From Xanthomonas bromi (lineage in GTDB: Bacteria > Pseudomonadota > Gammaproteobacteria > Xanthomonadales > Xanthomonadaceae), in NCBI RefSeq assembly GCF_900092025.1, contig NZ_FLTX01000009.1, positions 1 to 64,000 of the forward strand: a stretch of 64,000 bases of DNA, read 5' to 3'. How positions within the stretch are numbered: position 1 is the stretch's first letter; every line of letters begins with the position of its first letter. The translations under genes were made by a program, and so were the position numbers. Shown one piece after another: positions 19,972-28,308 of this stretch. Under the pieces are notes generated by a model. That model saw nothing but the letters and a program-made list of their open reading frames with translations, searched no databases and was not told the origin of the DNA.

Positions 19972-20002
19972 GCAAAACGGGCGCCCAGAGCGCCCGTTTT
20001 GC
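19972..20002. terminator. Bidirectional terminator between fdxA and bamC
   Basis: A perfect 13-bp stem GCAAAACGGGCGC / GCGCCCGTTTTGC with loop CCAGA. The stem carries T-rich sequence on its outer side on both strands, so it can end fdxA (plus) and bamC (minus). Confidence 0.8.
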
Positions 20003-20029
20003 CATCCCATCCAGCAAACCGAACCGGCC

Positions 20030-20548
20030 TCAGCCGCCCAGCTTGCCCTTGAGCGCAGTGACCACTGCCACTGGCGCTGCTGCCGTCGCCGGCATGCCGC
20101 GCGGATCCACGGCCGACACGTAGCTGCCGGCTTCGACCTTGACCACGCGCACCAGAAAGCTGGAACCTTCGTAGCTCACGTCGTAGGAACCGAGCATCTG
20201 CGCCTTGCTGGCGATGGTCAGGCCGGGAATCTCGGCCAGCGCCGCGCCCACCTTGGCAAACACCTCATCGCGCTCGCCCGGCACGGTGAATCCGCTGTTG
20301 GCGCTCGCTGACGGCGGCGCGTTGGTCTGCTGCTGCGTGGTCGATGCCAGCGTCGGCACCTTCATCGCACCAGAGGTGTCGGGCAGGTTCAGATCCGGCG
20401 GCACTTCCAGCGGGCGGGCTTCCGGAGCGAGCGCATAGTCGCCGCGCGCGCCCTTGTGGAACCAGCTGCAACCGCTCGTGGCGGCGACGGTGGCGGTCGC
20501 CAGCAACGCGAGCGACAGCACGCGGACGGGGGAAACGGAATGACGCAT
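20030..20548 (-). CDS. bamC: BamC-like outer-membrane assembly lipoprotein
   Basis: A 172-residue lipoprotein with signal LALLATATVAATSGC (lipobox SGC) followed by SWFHKGARGDYALAPEARPLEVPPDLNLP, the conserved proline-rich BamC N-terminal segment that binds BamD. One C-terminal alpha/beta domain follows (VFAKVGAALAEIPGLTIAS), so it is shorter than the two-domain E. coli protein. It lies directly downstream of dapA with a 16-bp spacer, the classical dapA-bamC (nlpB) order. ATG at 20546-20548 has GGAG upstream and begins just before the signal peptide. Confidence 0.75.
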   Translation of the reverse strand: MRHSVSPVRVLSLALLATATVAATSGCSWFHKGARGDYALAPEARPLEVPPDLNLPDTSGAMKVPTLASTTQQQTNAPPSASANSGFTVPGERDEVFAKVGAALAEIPGLTIASKAQMLGSYDVSYEGSSFLVRVVKVEAGSYVSAVDPRGMPATAAAPVAVVTALKGKLGG

Positions 20549-20564
20549 CGATAAATCTCCTGGG

Positions 20565-21473
20565 TCAGGCCGCGAGCATTTCGCGGCTGGAAAGTGCTTC
20601 CAACGCAACAGCGTCGGCGGCGAGGCGGTCGGCGGCAGGCTGGTGCGCCGCAGAAAGTGGCAGCAGCGGCAAGCGCAGGCCGTGGCCGATCCCGGCGCGC
20701 TGCAGCAGCGCCTTGACCGGGATGGGATTGGATTCGATCCCGCAAAAGCTGTGGTACTCGCTCAAGCGCGCGTCCCAGGCGGTGGCAGCTTCACGTTGAC
20801 CAGCGCGGGCAAGATCGCACAAGCGCCGGTACGCCGAGGGCAACGCGTTGGACGCCACCGAAATCAGCCCTTCGGCGCCGGACAGTATCGACTGCACGGC
20901 ACTGCCGTCATCGCCGCTGAACACCACGAAGGAGTCGCTGCGCAACGCCACCAGCGCGGCGACGCGCTCGGGCTCGCCACGTGCTTCCTTGATGCCGACG
21001 ATATTCGGATGCCCCACCAACTCGGCCACCGTCTCCGGCAACAGATCGCAGCCGGTGCGGCCCGGCACGTTGTACAGCACCACCGGCAAGCCACCGTCAT
21101 CGGCCACTGCCAGAAAATGCGCTTTCAATCCGACCTGGGTCGGACGCACGTAGGGGGGCGTTACCACCAGCGCGTACTGCGCGCCCAGCGCGGCGGCGCG
21201 GCGCGTCTGCGCAATGGTCTTGGCGGTACCGGACAAACCAGTGCCGGCCAGCACCGGCAAGCGACCGTCCACCTGCGCAACCGCAGTGCGCAACAAGGTG
21301 TCGTATTCGTCGTCGCTCAGCGCGGCGGCTTCGCCAGTGGAACCGGCGACGACGATTCCCTGCACGCCGCCGTGTAGTTGCTGTTCCAGCAACCTCCGCC
21401 ACGCATCCATGTCGAGTGCGCCATCCGGAGCGAAAGGAGTCGCCAGCGCGGTGATGATGCCGGAAAGGGACAA
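20565..21473 (-). CDS. dapA: 4-hydroxy-tetrahydrodipicolinate synthase
   Basis: Condenses pyruvate with aspartate semialdehyde in the first committed step of lysine and diaminopimelate synthesis. The 302-residue protein shows [11 protein letters not shown] at the start, the Thr pair in [12 protein letters not shown], the Tyr in [11 protein letters not shown] and the Schiff-base Lys in [11 protein letters not shown]. Homology begins at [10 protein letters not shown], so TTG at 21471-21473 is the likely start; an upstream in-frame ATG would put a terminator-like hairpin inside the coding region. It is divergent from gcvR and heads a dapA-bamC operon. Confidence 0.92.
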   Translation of the reverse strand: MSLSGIITALATPFAPDGALDMDAWRRLLEQQLHGGVQGIVVAGSTGEAAALSDDEYDTLLRTAVAQVDGRLPVLAGTGLSGTAKTIAQTRRAAALGAQYALVVTPPYVRPTQVGLKAHFLAVADDGGLPVVLYNVPGRTGCDLLPETVAELVGHPNIVGIKEARGEPERVAALVALRSDSFVVFSGDDGSAVQSILSGAEGLISVASNALPSAYRRLCDLARAGQREAATAWDARLSEYHSFCGIESNPIPVKALLQRAGIGHGLRLPLLPLSAAHQPAADRLAADAVALEALSSREMLAA

Positions 21474-21496
21474 GATTCTGCTGCTCTTACGTGACA

Positions 21497-21520
21497 GGAA
21501 AAGGCCCGCGCGAGCGCGGG
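21497..21520 (-). terminator. Hairpin with T-tract in dapA leader
   Basis: On the minus strand CCCGCG-CTCG-CGCGGG is followed by CCTTTTCC, an intrinsic-terminator shape located about 25-45 bp upstream of the dapA start. No minus-strand gene ends here because gcvR is divergent. It may be an attenuator or the end of a short leader RNA. Confidence 0.5.
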
Positions 21521-21616
21521 TTGAGACCACTGCATGTTACTTGCGGCGCGAAACCACGGGCAAGTATGCTGGTCACCGCCAGGGCGCCTGCCCGGGCGGC
21601 CATTCAGCCTGATGCA

Positions 21617-22192
21617 ATGCCGGAAGCCCCTTTGACTGACTCTACACCCCGGCCTTCGCCGACCGAAAATCACCTCCTGATCAACGCCTACACGACGCAT
21701 CCGGAGTCCCCCCTATTGCCTGTCACCCGCCGCATCGCCGACAGCGGCTGCAATCTCGTGGACGCCCGCCTGGCCACGGTGGGGCGCGATGTTTCGGTCA
21801 CCGCACTGGCGACCGGCTCCTGGGATTCGGTCGCCAAGCTCGAAGCCATGCTGACCCGGCTCGAACGCGAGGAAGGCCTCAAGCTGGTGTGGTACCGCAC
21901 CGGCCCCAAGCAGACCCAGTCCAACCTGCTGCCGTACATCGTGGAAGTGATCGCCGCCGACAAGCAGGGCATCCTGTTCCAGCTTGCCGATTTCTTCGAC
22001 CGCCAGGGCATCACCATCGAAAACCTGCAGAGCACCCGCTACCGTGCCATGCAGACCGGCGCGGAGATGTTTTCTGCGCAGGTGACCATCGGGGTGCCGG
22101 CCAACATGCACATCGCCGCGTTGCGCGATGATTTCCTGGAATTCTGTGATCACCTCAATCTCGACGCGATCATGGACCCGATGAAGTTCTAA
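21617..22192 (+). CDS. gcvR: GcvR-type ACT-domain regulator
   Basis: A 191-residue protein with two ACT domains, at about residues 20-95 and 105-185 (second domain IVEVIAADKQGILFQLADFFDRQGITIENL). Members of this family respond to glycine and antagonise GcvA in control of the glycine cleavage system. There is no DNA-binding domain, which fits a protein-interaction regulator. ATG at 21617-21619 is used; the TTG 15 bp downstream is also possible. It is divergent from dapA and 13 bp upstream of rraB. Confidence 0.8.
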   Translation: MPEAPLTDSTPRPSPTENHLLINAYTTHPESPLLPVTRRIADSGCNLVDARLATVGRDVSVTALATGSWDSVAKLEAMLTRLEREEGLKLVWYRTGPKQTQSNLLPYIVEVIAADKQGILFQLADFFDRQGITIENLQSTRYRAMQTGAEMFSAQVTIGVPANMHIAALRDDFLEFCDHLNLDAIMDPMKF

Positions 22193-22205
22193 GGCAGACG
22201 CACCG

Positions 22206-22556
22206 ATGGCCATCGCCCAATCCGCGCTGAAACAGATGTTCGACCACATCCGCTCCGAGACCGACTGGAATCTCGACGGCCCGCTGCGCTGGGAATATTT
22301 CTTCGCCGACCCGGCCCAGGAACCGCTGCAGAAGCTCGCCGAGCAACTGACCCAGGACGGCTACCGCGTCATCGACATCTTCCTCGGCGAACGCGACGAA
22401 GACGATGGCGACGATGAAGAATCGTATTTCCTGCATGTGGACAGGAAAGAGCACCACACCATCGAGTCGCTGAATCAGCGCAATGCGCAGTTCGACGCAC
22501 TTGCCAAACGTTTCCATGTGGCTGCTTATGATGGGATGGACGTCGGCCCGGCCTGA
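22206..22556 (+). CDS. rraB: RraB-family ribonuclease E inhibitor
   Basis: A 116-residue RraB-domain protein. The region WNLDGPLRWEYFFADP, the very acidic loop ERDEDDGDDEES and the family-typical ending AAYDGMDVGP are all present. RraB in E. coli binds RNase E and changes which transcripts are cleaved. Here the gene lies in a short-spaced series gcvR-rraB-bcp. The function is from the family; no target is visible. Confidence 0.78.
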   Translation: MAIAQSALKQMFDHIRSETDWNLDGPLRWEYFFADPAQEPLQKLAEQLTQDGYRVIDIFLGERDEDDGDDEESYFLHVDRKEHHTIESLNQRNAQFDALAKRFHVAAYDGMDVGPA

Positions 22557-22595
22557 TCGGCCGCCGACCGCCTTTCCCCTTCAGGCTGAGCAACG

Positions 22596-23078
22596 ATGAC
22601 CGACGCTGTACTGGAACTGCCCGCTACGACCCTCGACCTGCCGCTGGCGCTGTCCGGCGGCACCCAGACCACCCTGCGCGGTTATGCCGGCAGGTGGTTG
22701 GTGCTGTACTTCTACCCGAAGGACAGCACGCCCGGCTGCACCACCGAAGGCCTGGATTTCAACGCATTACTGCCGCAGTTCGAAAAGGCAGGCGCGATGG
22801 TGCTGGGTGTTTCGCGCGATTCGGTGAAATCGCACGACAATTTCTGCGCCAAGCAAGGCTTCACCTTCCCATTGATCAGCGACAGCGATGAAGCGCTGTG
22901 TCGCGCCTTCGACGTGATCAAGGAAAAGAACATGTACGGCAAACAGGTGCTCGGCATCGAGCGCAGCACCTTTTTGCTCTCGCCCGAGGGGCATGTCGTG
23001 CAGGCCTGGCGCAAGGTCAAGGTCGCCGGCCATGCCGAGGCCGTGCTGGCCGCAGTCAAGGCGCACGCCAAACAGTGA
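22596..23078 (+). CDS. bcp: Bcp/PrxQ thiol peroxidase
   Basis: A 160-residue thioredoxin-dependent peroxidase that reduces hydroperoxides. The peroxidatic Cys48 is in YPKDSTPGCTTEG. The position five residues later, where E. coli Bcp has its resolving Cys, is Leu; instead Cys84 is present in HDNFCAKQG, the atypical 2-Cys arrangement described for the Xanthomonas campestris enzyme. Other conserved features are YFYPKD, GVSRDS and ERSTFLLSPEG. It precedes phoH with an 82-bp spacer. Confidence 0.93.
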   Translation: MTDAVLELPATTLDLPLALSGGTQTTLRGYAGRWLVLYFYPKDSTPGCTTEGLDFNALLPQFEKAGAMVLGVSRDSVKSHDNFCAKQGFTFPLISDSDEALCRAFDVIKEKNMYGKQVLGIERSTFLLSPEGHVVQAWRKVKVAGHAEAVLAAVKAHAKQ

Positions 23079-23160
23079 CACCCCTCGCTTCCCGCGTCCT
23101 CCATCACCCTGCGCTTGCAGGCGTGATGGCTCGCCCCTGCTCCATCACTTGGAAGACCCA

Positions 23161-24558
23161 ATGACCCGAGGCAAGCGCATCTACGTGCTGGACACCAACG
23201 TGCTGATGCACGATCCCACCGCGCTGTTCAAGTTCGAGGAACACGATGTGTTCCTGCCGATGCAGGTGATCGAGGAGCTCGACAACGCCAAGAAGGGGAC
23301 CTCCGAAGTCAGCCGCAACGCGCGCCAGGTCAGCCGCTTCCTGGACGAATTGCTCGAAAACGCCAACGCCGAGCAGATTCAGGCCGGCATCCTGCTGAGC
23401 CATCCGCAGGGCATCCAGCTCAAGGGCCAGGCCGCGATCGGCCGGCTGTATTTCCAGATCCACCCGATCGACCCGGGCCGTACCTTCGGCGCGATGCTGC
23501 CGGACAACAAGATCCTGGCCTCGGTGCTGGCGCTGCGCGAAGAAAATCCGGATGTGCCGGTCATCCTGGTGTCCAAGGACATCAACCTGCGCATCAAGGC
23601 CTACATCAGCGGGCTGGTCGCCGAGGACTACCAGAACGACCGCGCGCTGGACGATTTCAGCCTGCTGTTCACCGGTGCCATCGAGCTGCCGGAAGATTTC
23701 TGGCACAAGCACAACGAGGATCTGCGCAGCTGGAACGAGCGCGGCCGCACCCATTACGAAATCGTGCTGGCCGACGATGAAGATTGGTACCCGAATCAGT
23801 ACCTGTATCTGCCCGGCGACGACGAGGTGGAACTGCGGGTGGCGCGGGTCGGCGGCGGCAAGGCCACGCTGTGCCTAGTCGACGACTTCCGCAATACGCA
23901 GCACGCGGTGTGGGGCATCGCTGCGCGCAACCGCGAGCAGAATTTCGCGCTCAATGCCTTGATGGACCCGGAGATCGACTTCGTCACCCTGCTCGGCACG
24001 GCCGGCACCGGCAAGACCTTGCTCGCACTGGCCGCCGGCCTGGCCCAGACCATGGACCAGCAGCGTTACCGCGAAATCATCATGACCCGCGCCACCGTCA
24101 GCGTGGGCGAAGATATCGGCTTCTTGCCGGGCACCGAAGAAGAAAAGATGACCCCGTGGATGGGCGCGCTCACCGACAACCTGGAAGTGCTCACGCACAA
24201 CCAGGAAGGCGGCTCGTGGGGCCGTGCGGCCACCAACGACCTGCTCGCCAGCCGTATCAAGATCCGCTCGATGAACTTCATGCGCGGTCGCACCTTCCTG
24301 TCGCGCTATCTGATCCTGGACGAGGCGCAGAACCTCACCCCGAAGCAGATGAAGACGCTGATTACCCGCGCCGGCCCCGGCACCAAGATCGTGTGCCTGG
24401 GCAACGTCGAACAGATCGACACGCCCTACCTCACCGAGACCACGTCCGGCCTGACCTATGCGGTGGATCGCTTCAAGGCCTGGCCGCACAGCGCGCACAT
24501 CACGCTGCGTCGCGGCGAGCGCTCGCGTCTGGCCGACTTCGCCTCGGAGGTATTGTGA
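23161..24558 (+). CDS. phoH: PIN-PhoH protein (PhoH2 type)
   Basis: A 465-residue fusion of an N-terminal PIN ribonuclease domain ([13 protein letters not shown], with acidic residues continuing to about residue 150) and a C-terminal PhoH ATPase. Walker A is [13 protein letters not shown] near residue 280 and Walker B is YLILDEAQN near residue 382. PhoH2 proteins act as RNA helicase-nucleases. ATG at 23161-23163 is where homology begins, although the frame is open further upstream. The TGA overlaps by one base the start of a lipoprotein gene. Confidence 0.92.
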   Translation: MTRGKRIYVLDTNVLMHDPTALFKFEEHDVFLPMQVIEELDNAKKGTSEVSRNARQVSRFLDELLENANAEQIQAGILLSHPQGIQLKGQAAIGRLYFQIHPIDPGRTFGAMLPDNKILASVLALREENPDVPVILVSKDINLRIKAYISGLVAEDYQNDRALDDFSLLFTGAIELPEDFWHKHNEDLRSWNERGRTHYEIVLADDEDWYPNQYLYLPGDDEVELRVARVGGGKATLCLVDDFRNTQHAVWGIAARNREQNFALNALMDPEIDFVTLLGTAGTGKTLLALAAGLAQTMDQQRYREIIMTRATVSVGEDIGFLPGTEEEKMTPWMGALTDNLEVLTHNQEGGSWGRAATNDLLASRIKIRSMNFMRGRTFLSRYLILDEAQNLTPKQMKTLITRAGPGTKIVCLGNVEQIDTPYLTETTSGLTYAVDRFKAWPHSAHITLRRGERSRLADFASEVL

Positions 24559-25040
24559 TGCGCCCACTTCGTGGCGCGGTGGCGCTCGCTGTGGTTGCGC
24601 TGGCTGGCTGCGCCACCACGCAAGGTCCGTCCAGCGTGCCGACCAATCTGAAGAACGGGCAGTCGTGGATCATCACCCGACAGGGCGTGGCCGAGCAGGT
24701 GCTGCAGACCTGCTCGCGCGACAGCCCGGCGAAGCATCCCGGCCAGATCAGCGGCTATTGGGCGCCGAGCCACCAGCAGGTCGAACAGCTCGAAGCGCGG
24801 CAGGATGCATTGACGCCCACCATTGCCGAGCCGCGCGAGTTCGACCGCCAATACGTGGGTGTGGTGATCCAGGGCCAGCAGTTGATCTACATCAACGCCT
24901 TCAAGCTGCCGAATACGCCGAAGGTGAAACCAGCCACCGAGGCGATCCAGGTCTGCGACGGTGGCAGCATGTTCTGGGGCGCGTTGTACGATCCACAGAC
25001 CGGCGCGTTTTCGCAGATTGCGGTGAACGGCACCCCGTAA
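24558..25040 (+). CDS. Small lipoprotein of unknown function
   Basis: A 160-residue protein with a clear lipoprotein signal, [18 protein letters not shown] (lipobox LAGC), then a mature domain of mixed alpha/beta character ([40 protein letters not shown]). It contains three Cys residues after the lipid anchor that could pair in the periplasm (QTCSRDS, IQVCDGG and a nearby FWGALYDP loop has none, so only two are well placed). The start overlaps phoH by one base. I do not recognise a characterised family. Confidence 0.75.
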   Translation: MRPLRGAVALAVVALAGCATTQGPSSVPTNLKNGQSWIITRQGVAEQVLQTCSRDSPAKHPGQISGYWAPSHQQVEQLEARQDALTPTIAEPREFDRQYVGVVIQGQQLIYINAFKLPNTPKVKPATEAIQVCDGGSMFWGALYDPQTGAFSQIAVNGTP

Positions 25041-25081
25041 TGCCACTGTAAGCCCTCCAGGCGTAAAGCAGCGTCGACATA

Positions 25082-25118
25082 CGATTCTGCACAGCCGCGA
25101 TCCGGCAGTGCAGAATCG
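25082..25118. promoter_or_regulatory. 11-bp inverted repeat upstream of thiD
   Basis: Perfect arms CGATTCTGCAC (25082-25092) and GTGCAGAATCG (25108-25118) are separated by 15 bases and end four bases before the thiD ATG. No T-tract follows, so it is a poor terminator. It could be an operator or an RNA hairpin covering the ribosome binding region. Confidence 0.5.
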
Positions 25119-25122
25119 GCAT

Positions 25123-25932
25123 ATGACCACGCCCAGCACGCTGTCTGCATTGACCATCGCCGGCTCCGATTCGGGCGGTGGCGCCGGTATCCAGGCCGAC
25201 CTCAAGACCTTCGCCGCACACCGCGTGCACGGGTTGTCGGCGATCACCGCACTGACCGCACAACACACCCGCGCCGTCACCGCCGTGCATATCCCACCCC
25301 TGCCTTTTCTGCAGGCGCAGGTGGATGCCTGCTTCGCCGACTTCCAGATCCAGGCGGTCAAGCTCGGCATGCTGGCCAATGCCGAGGTCATTCATTGCGT
25401 GGCCGACTTGCTCGAACGCCATCGCCCACCGTTTGTGGTGCTCGACCCGGTAATGGTGTCCACCAGCGGCGCACGCCTGCTCGAAGATGCTGCGCTGGAG
25501 GCGCTGCGCACGCGCCTGCTGCCGCTGGCCACGCTGATCACGCCCAATACGCCCGAAGCGGAGCTGCTGATCGGCCGCCGCATCGACAGCGCCGACACCG
25601 CCGAACACGCCACAGCGGCCCTGCTCGATCTGGGCGCCAACGCAGTGCTGCTCAAGGGCGGACACCTGCACGAAGGCGCACGCGTGCTCGATCGCTTCGA
25701 TGACGGCGTCACCCAGGATGTGTTCATGCATCCGCGCCTGCAGGTGGATGCGCATGGCACCGGCTGCAGTCTGTCGGCGGCGATTGCCGCACAGTTGTGT
25801 CAGGGCCTGTCGTTGCTCAATGCCTGCGAAGCGGCGATCGATTACGTTGCACGCGCCATCCGCCTCGGCCAATGCCCCGGCCACAGCGATGTGCTGGTGC
25901 TCGACCACTTCGGCGCTGCGCCCGGCGCATGA
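25123..25932 (+). CDS. thiD: Hydroxymethylpyrimidine/phosphomethylpyrimidine kinase
   Basis: Phosphorylates HMP and HMP-P in the pyrimidine branch of thiamine synthesis. The 269-residue ribokinase-like protein has the start [22 protein letters not shown], the metal segment [19 protein letters not shown], and the anion-hole and catalytic Asp motif [16 protein letters not shown] at 25123-25125 fits homology; a GTG 15 bp upstream lies within the inverted repeat. No TPP riboswitch is recognisable upstream. The stop overlaps the following hydrolase gene by four bases. Confidence 0.93.
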   Translation: MTTPSTLSALTIAGSDSGGGAGIQADLKTFAAHRVHGLSAITALTAQHTRAVTAVHIPPLPFLQAQVDACFADFQIQAVKLGMLANAEVIHCVADLLERHRPPFVVLDPVMVSTSGARLLEDAALEALRTRLLPLATLITPNTPEAELLIGRRIDSADTAEHATAALLDLGANAVLLKGGHLHEGARVLDRFDDGVTQDVFMHPRLQVDAHGTGCSLSAAIAAQLCQGLSLLNACEAAIDYVARAIRLGQCPGHSDVLVLDHFGAAPGA

Positions 25933-26804
25933 GCGTGCAGACCGATACTTTGCTCGCCAGCGCTGCAGATGGACATCGCTGGCAGGTGATTCGTTGCGCG
26001 CCACCACAGCCAACCGCCACGCTGCTGTGGTTGCCCGCGCTCGGCGTAGCAGCGCGGCACTACCAACCTTTCGCCCAGGCGCTCGCGTCCACCGGCGTGG
26101 CGGTGTATCTGCACGAACGGCGCGGCAATGGCAGCAGTACGCTGCGTCCATCGCGTGAGCACGATTGGGGCTATCGCACGCTGCTTGCCGACGATCTCCC
26201 CGCCAGCCACGCCTTGCTCGATCTGCACGACCCGCAGTTGCCGCGCGTCATCGGCGGACACAGCCTTGGCGGTCAGCTCGCGTGTTGCCATGCCGCACTG
26301 CATCCGGCGCAATTCGCCCAGCTCTGGCTGGTGGCCAGCGGCTCGCCGTACTGGCGTCATTTTCCCGCACCGATGCGCTACGGCCTGCCCGCGGCATTTC
26401 GGCTGTTGCCGTGGCTGGCACGCAGGCAAGGCGTGCTGCATGGGCGCAAGCTCGGCTTCGGCGGGACCGAAGCACGCAGCTTGATCGCCGATTGGGCGCA
26501 GGTCGGTCGCAGTGGTCGCTATCGCGCGGCAGGCGCGGCCTGGGATCTGGAACAGGCACTGGGCCGACTGCGCGTGCCGATCCGCGCGGTGACCCTTGCA
26601 CGCGACAAATTAGGTCCGGCCGCTGCGCTGTATGCCTTGCTCGACAAGATGCCGCAGGCACGCGCGGAACACCTCGCGTTGGACGACAGGCAACTGGGTA
26701 CGCGCAGCGATCATTTCGCCTGGATGAAAACATCTGCGGCCGTGGTCGCTGCCCTACGCAGTGCGGCGCCTGACGAGGACATCCACGGCAATCGAACTTC
26801 ATAA
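25929..26804 (+). CDS. Alpha/beta hydrolase
   Basis: A 291-residue alpha/beta-hydrolase-fold protein without signal peptide. The nucleophile elbow is VIGGHSLGGQLA, an oxyanion-type stretch lies in LLWLPALGVAARHY, and a likely catalytic His sits near the C-terminus in TRSDHFAWM. The substrate is unknown; it resembles serine aminopeptidase S33-like or lysophospholipase-like hydrolases. It is translationally coupled to thiD through ATGA, though this pairing may be only positional. Confidence 0.8.
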   Translation: MSVQTDTLLASAADGHRWQVIRCAPPQPTATLLWLPALGVAARHYQPFAQALASTGVAVYLHERRGNGSSTLRPSREHDWGYRTLLADDLPASHALLDLHDPQLPRVIGGHSLGGQLACCHAALHPAQFAQLWLVASGSPYWRHFPAPMRYGLPAAFRLLPWLARRQGVLHGRKLGFGGTEARSLIADWAQVGRSGRYRAAGAAWDLEQALGRLRVPIRAVTLARDKLGPAAALYALLDKMPQARAEHLALDDRQLGTRSDHFAWMKTSAAVVAALRSAAPDEDIHGNRTS

Positions 26805-26853
26805 AGGGATTGACGGACCCGTCGCTCATCCGCATAATTCCGCTCCTGACGAG

Positions 26854-26930
26854 GCGCCCGTAGCTCAGTTGGATAGAGTACCTGGCTACGAACCAGGCGG
26901 TCGGGAGTTCGAATCTCTCCGGGCGCACCA
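26854..26930 (+). tRNA. tRNA-Arg (anticodon ACG), copy 1
   Basis: A 77-nt cloverleaf with encoded CCA. The anticodon stem-loop is CCTGG-CTACGAA-CCAGG, giving anticodon ACG, and the T-loop is TTCGAAT. Acceptor GCGCCCG pairs with CGGGCGC. Confidence 0.97.
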
Positions 26931-26949
26931 TCCTCAGAACGACAAAAAG

Positions 26950-26972
26950 ACAGCACTCAACCGCTGTTTTTT
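26950..26972 (+). terminator. Terminator after first tRNA-Arg
   Basis: Stem ACAGC / GCTGT with an 8-base loop followed by a run of six T. It lies 20 bp after the tRNA 3' end, so the two tRNA-Arg copies are probably separate or only partly co-transcribed. Confidence 0.6.
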
Positions 26973-27025
26973 CAGTTAAAAAGATCCGATCGCACTGCGT
27001 CAGATCTGCAAGGCAAACAAGATAT

Positions 27026-27102
27026 GCGCCCGTAGCTCAGTTGGATAGAGTACCTGGCTACGAACCAGGCGGTCGGGAGTTCGAATCTCTCCGGGCGCAC
27101 CA
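27026..27102 (+). tRNA. tRNA-Arg (anticodon ACG), copy 2
   Basis: Identical in all 77 bases to the copy at 26854-26930, including the CCA end, with 95 bp between them. Confidence 0.97.
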
Positions 27103-27116
27103 ATCTTGAAGAAAAC

Positions 27117-27140
27117 GACCAGCTTGTTGGTCATTTTTTT
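27117..27140 (+). terminator. Terminator after second tRNA-Arg
   Basis: Stem GACCA / TGGTC with loop GCTTGT, followed by A and a run of seven T. Confidence 0.65.
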
Positions 27141-27274
27141 GCCTGTCGTTTTTTCCGATGCAGACGACGGCGCGCATGGCGCCGGATCGGAGTGTGCCGC
27201 TGCATCGAACACTGCCACGAACTTGGCGACACCCTACCCTCGCCTACGCAACCACCGGGACCTCGTTCGTGCCA

Positions 27275-28264
27275 TCAGGCCGTGGCAGCAACGGCGCTGG
27301 CGTCGGCCACCACCGCCGGCACCAGCGATGTCACCGGATGCCCGGCATCGCGCCATGCATCCAGACCGCCCAGCAACGGCCGCACATCGCGATATCCGCG
27401 CTCGCGCATCCGCGCGGCCAACCACGCGGCAGACACCTCGTCCGGACACGCGCAGTAGATCACCACGCTGCGATCGCGCGGCACGCTGGCAAGGATCTGC
27501 GCCAGCTGGCGCTCGTCGGCGAACACGGCGCCAGGAATCGTGTAGGGCTGCAGATCGCGATAGTCCGGCGCACGGATATCCAGCACGGTCGGCCGCAGGC
27601 TCTCTTCGCCATCCAGCAACGGCACCAGTTCGTCTACCGCAATGCGCGCATGCTCCAGCGATCGCAACAGGCTGTGCCGCCGCCACCAGCGCCAACCGAC
27701 ATAGCCGGCCAGCAACGCGGCCAGCACCACAATCGCGCCCGAGCAGAGTTCGGACAGCAAGGCGAGCACATCCTGCACCTGATGCGCGAACACAGCGCCC
27801 GCACCCAGGCCGGCCAATGCCCACAACGATGCACCGAAGGCGTCGTAGCGCAGAAACGCCGCAGGACCTACCCGCATCGCGCCAGCCATCGGAACCGACA
27901 CCATCGACAAGCCCGGCACGAATTTGGCCACTGCCAGCACCCGCACGCCCCAGCGCGAAAAGAAGCGCTCGGTCTGCTTCATGCAGGTATCGCGCGACAG
28001 CGACAGCCGACACAACGACTGCAAGGTGCGATTGCCGAAGCGACGGCCCGCCAGGTACCAGACCAGATCACCCAACAGACTTGCCGCGACAGACACCGCC
28101 AACGCTGCAAGTCCGGCCAACCAGGCATCGCGACCGCCCTGCAAGGCATAGCTGGCCCCGACCAGCACCGGCGTCGGCAACGCCGGCACCGGCAGCCCGA
28201 GCGACAACGCCAGCACGTTGGCGAACACCAGCGCCAATCCGTGCTGTTCGATCAAGCCTTGCAT
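27275..28264 (-). CDS. DedA-family membrane protein fused to a rhodanese domain
   Basis: A 329-residue two-part protein. Residues 1-200 form a DedA/SNARE-associated membrane domain with several hydrophobic helices and the family motif around FSRWGVRVLAVAKFVPGLSMVSVPMAGAM, where the conserved Arg is replaced in context FVPGLS. A last helix (AIVVLAALLAGYVGWRWW) leads to a cytoplasmic rhodanese domain at about 215-310, with active-site loop VVIYCACPDEVSAA holding the catalytic Cys. DedA proteins are lipid flippase or transport-like; the rhodanese half may act on sulfane sulfur near the membrane. It is convergent with the tRNA-Arg genes. Confidence 0.85.
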   Translation of the reverse strand: MQGLIEQHGLALVFANVLALSLGLPVPALPTPVLVGASYALQGGRDAWLAGLAALAVSVAASLLGDLVWYLAGRRFGNRTLQSLCRLSLSRDTCMKQTERFFSRWGVRVLAVAKFVPGLSMVSVPMAGAMRVGPAAFLRYDAFGASLWALAGLGAGAVFAHQVQDVLALLSELCSGAIVVLAALLAGYVGWRWWRRHSLLRSLEHARIAVDELVPLLDGEESLRPTVLDIRAPDYRDLQPYTIPGAVFADERQLAQILASVPRDRSVVIYCACPDEVSAAWLAARMRERGYRDVRPLLGGLDAWRDAGHPVTSLVPAVVADASAVAATA

Positions 28265-28308
28265 GCGACGACCCTGCGCGACGGCGAGCGGCCATTATCC
28301 GCCTTACG

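Noticed and set aside
25041-25122. TPP riboswitch upstream of thiD
   Set aside because: The spacer is too short and none of the conserved THI-box sequence is present; only an inverted repeat is seen.
26854-27102. Integration site or genomic island at the tandem tRNA-Arg genes
   Set aside because: The two copies are complete and identical, only 95 bp apart, and no integrase, partial tRNA repeat or foreign-looking genes adjoin them.
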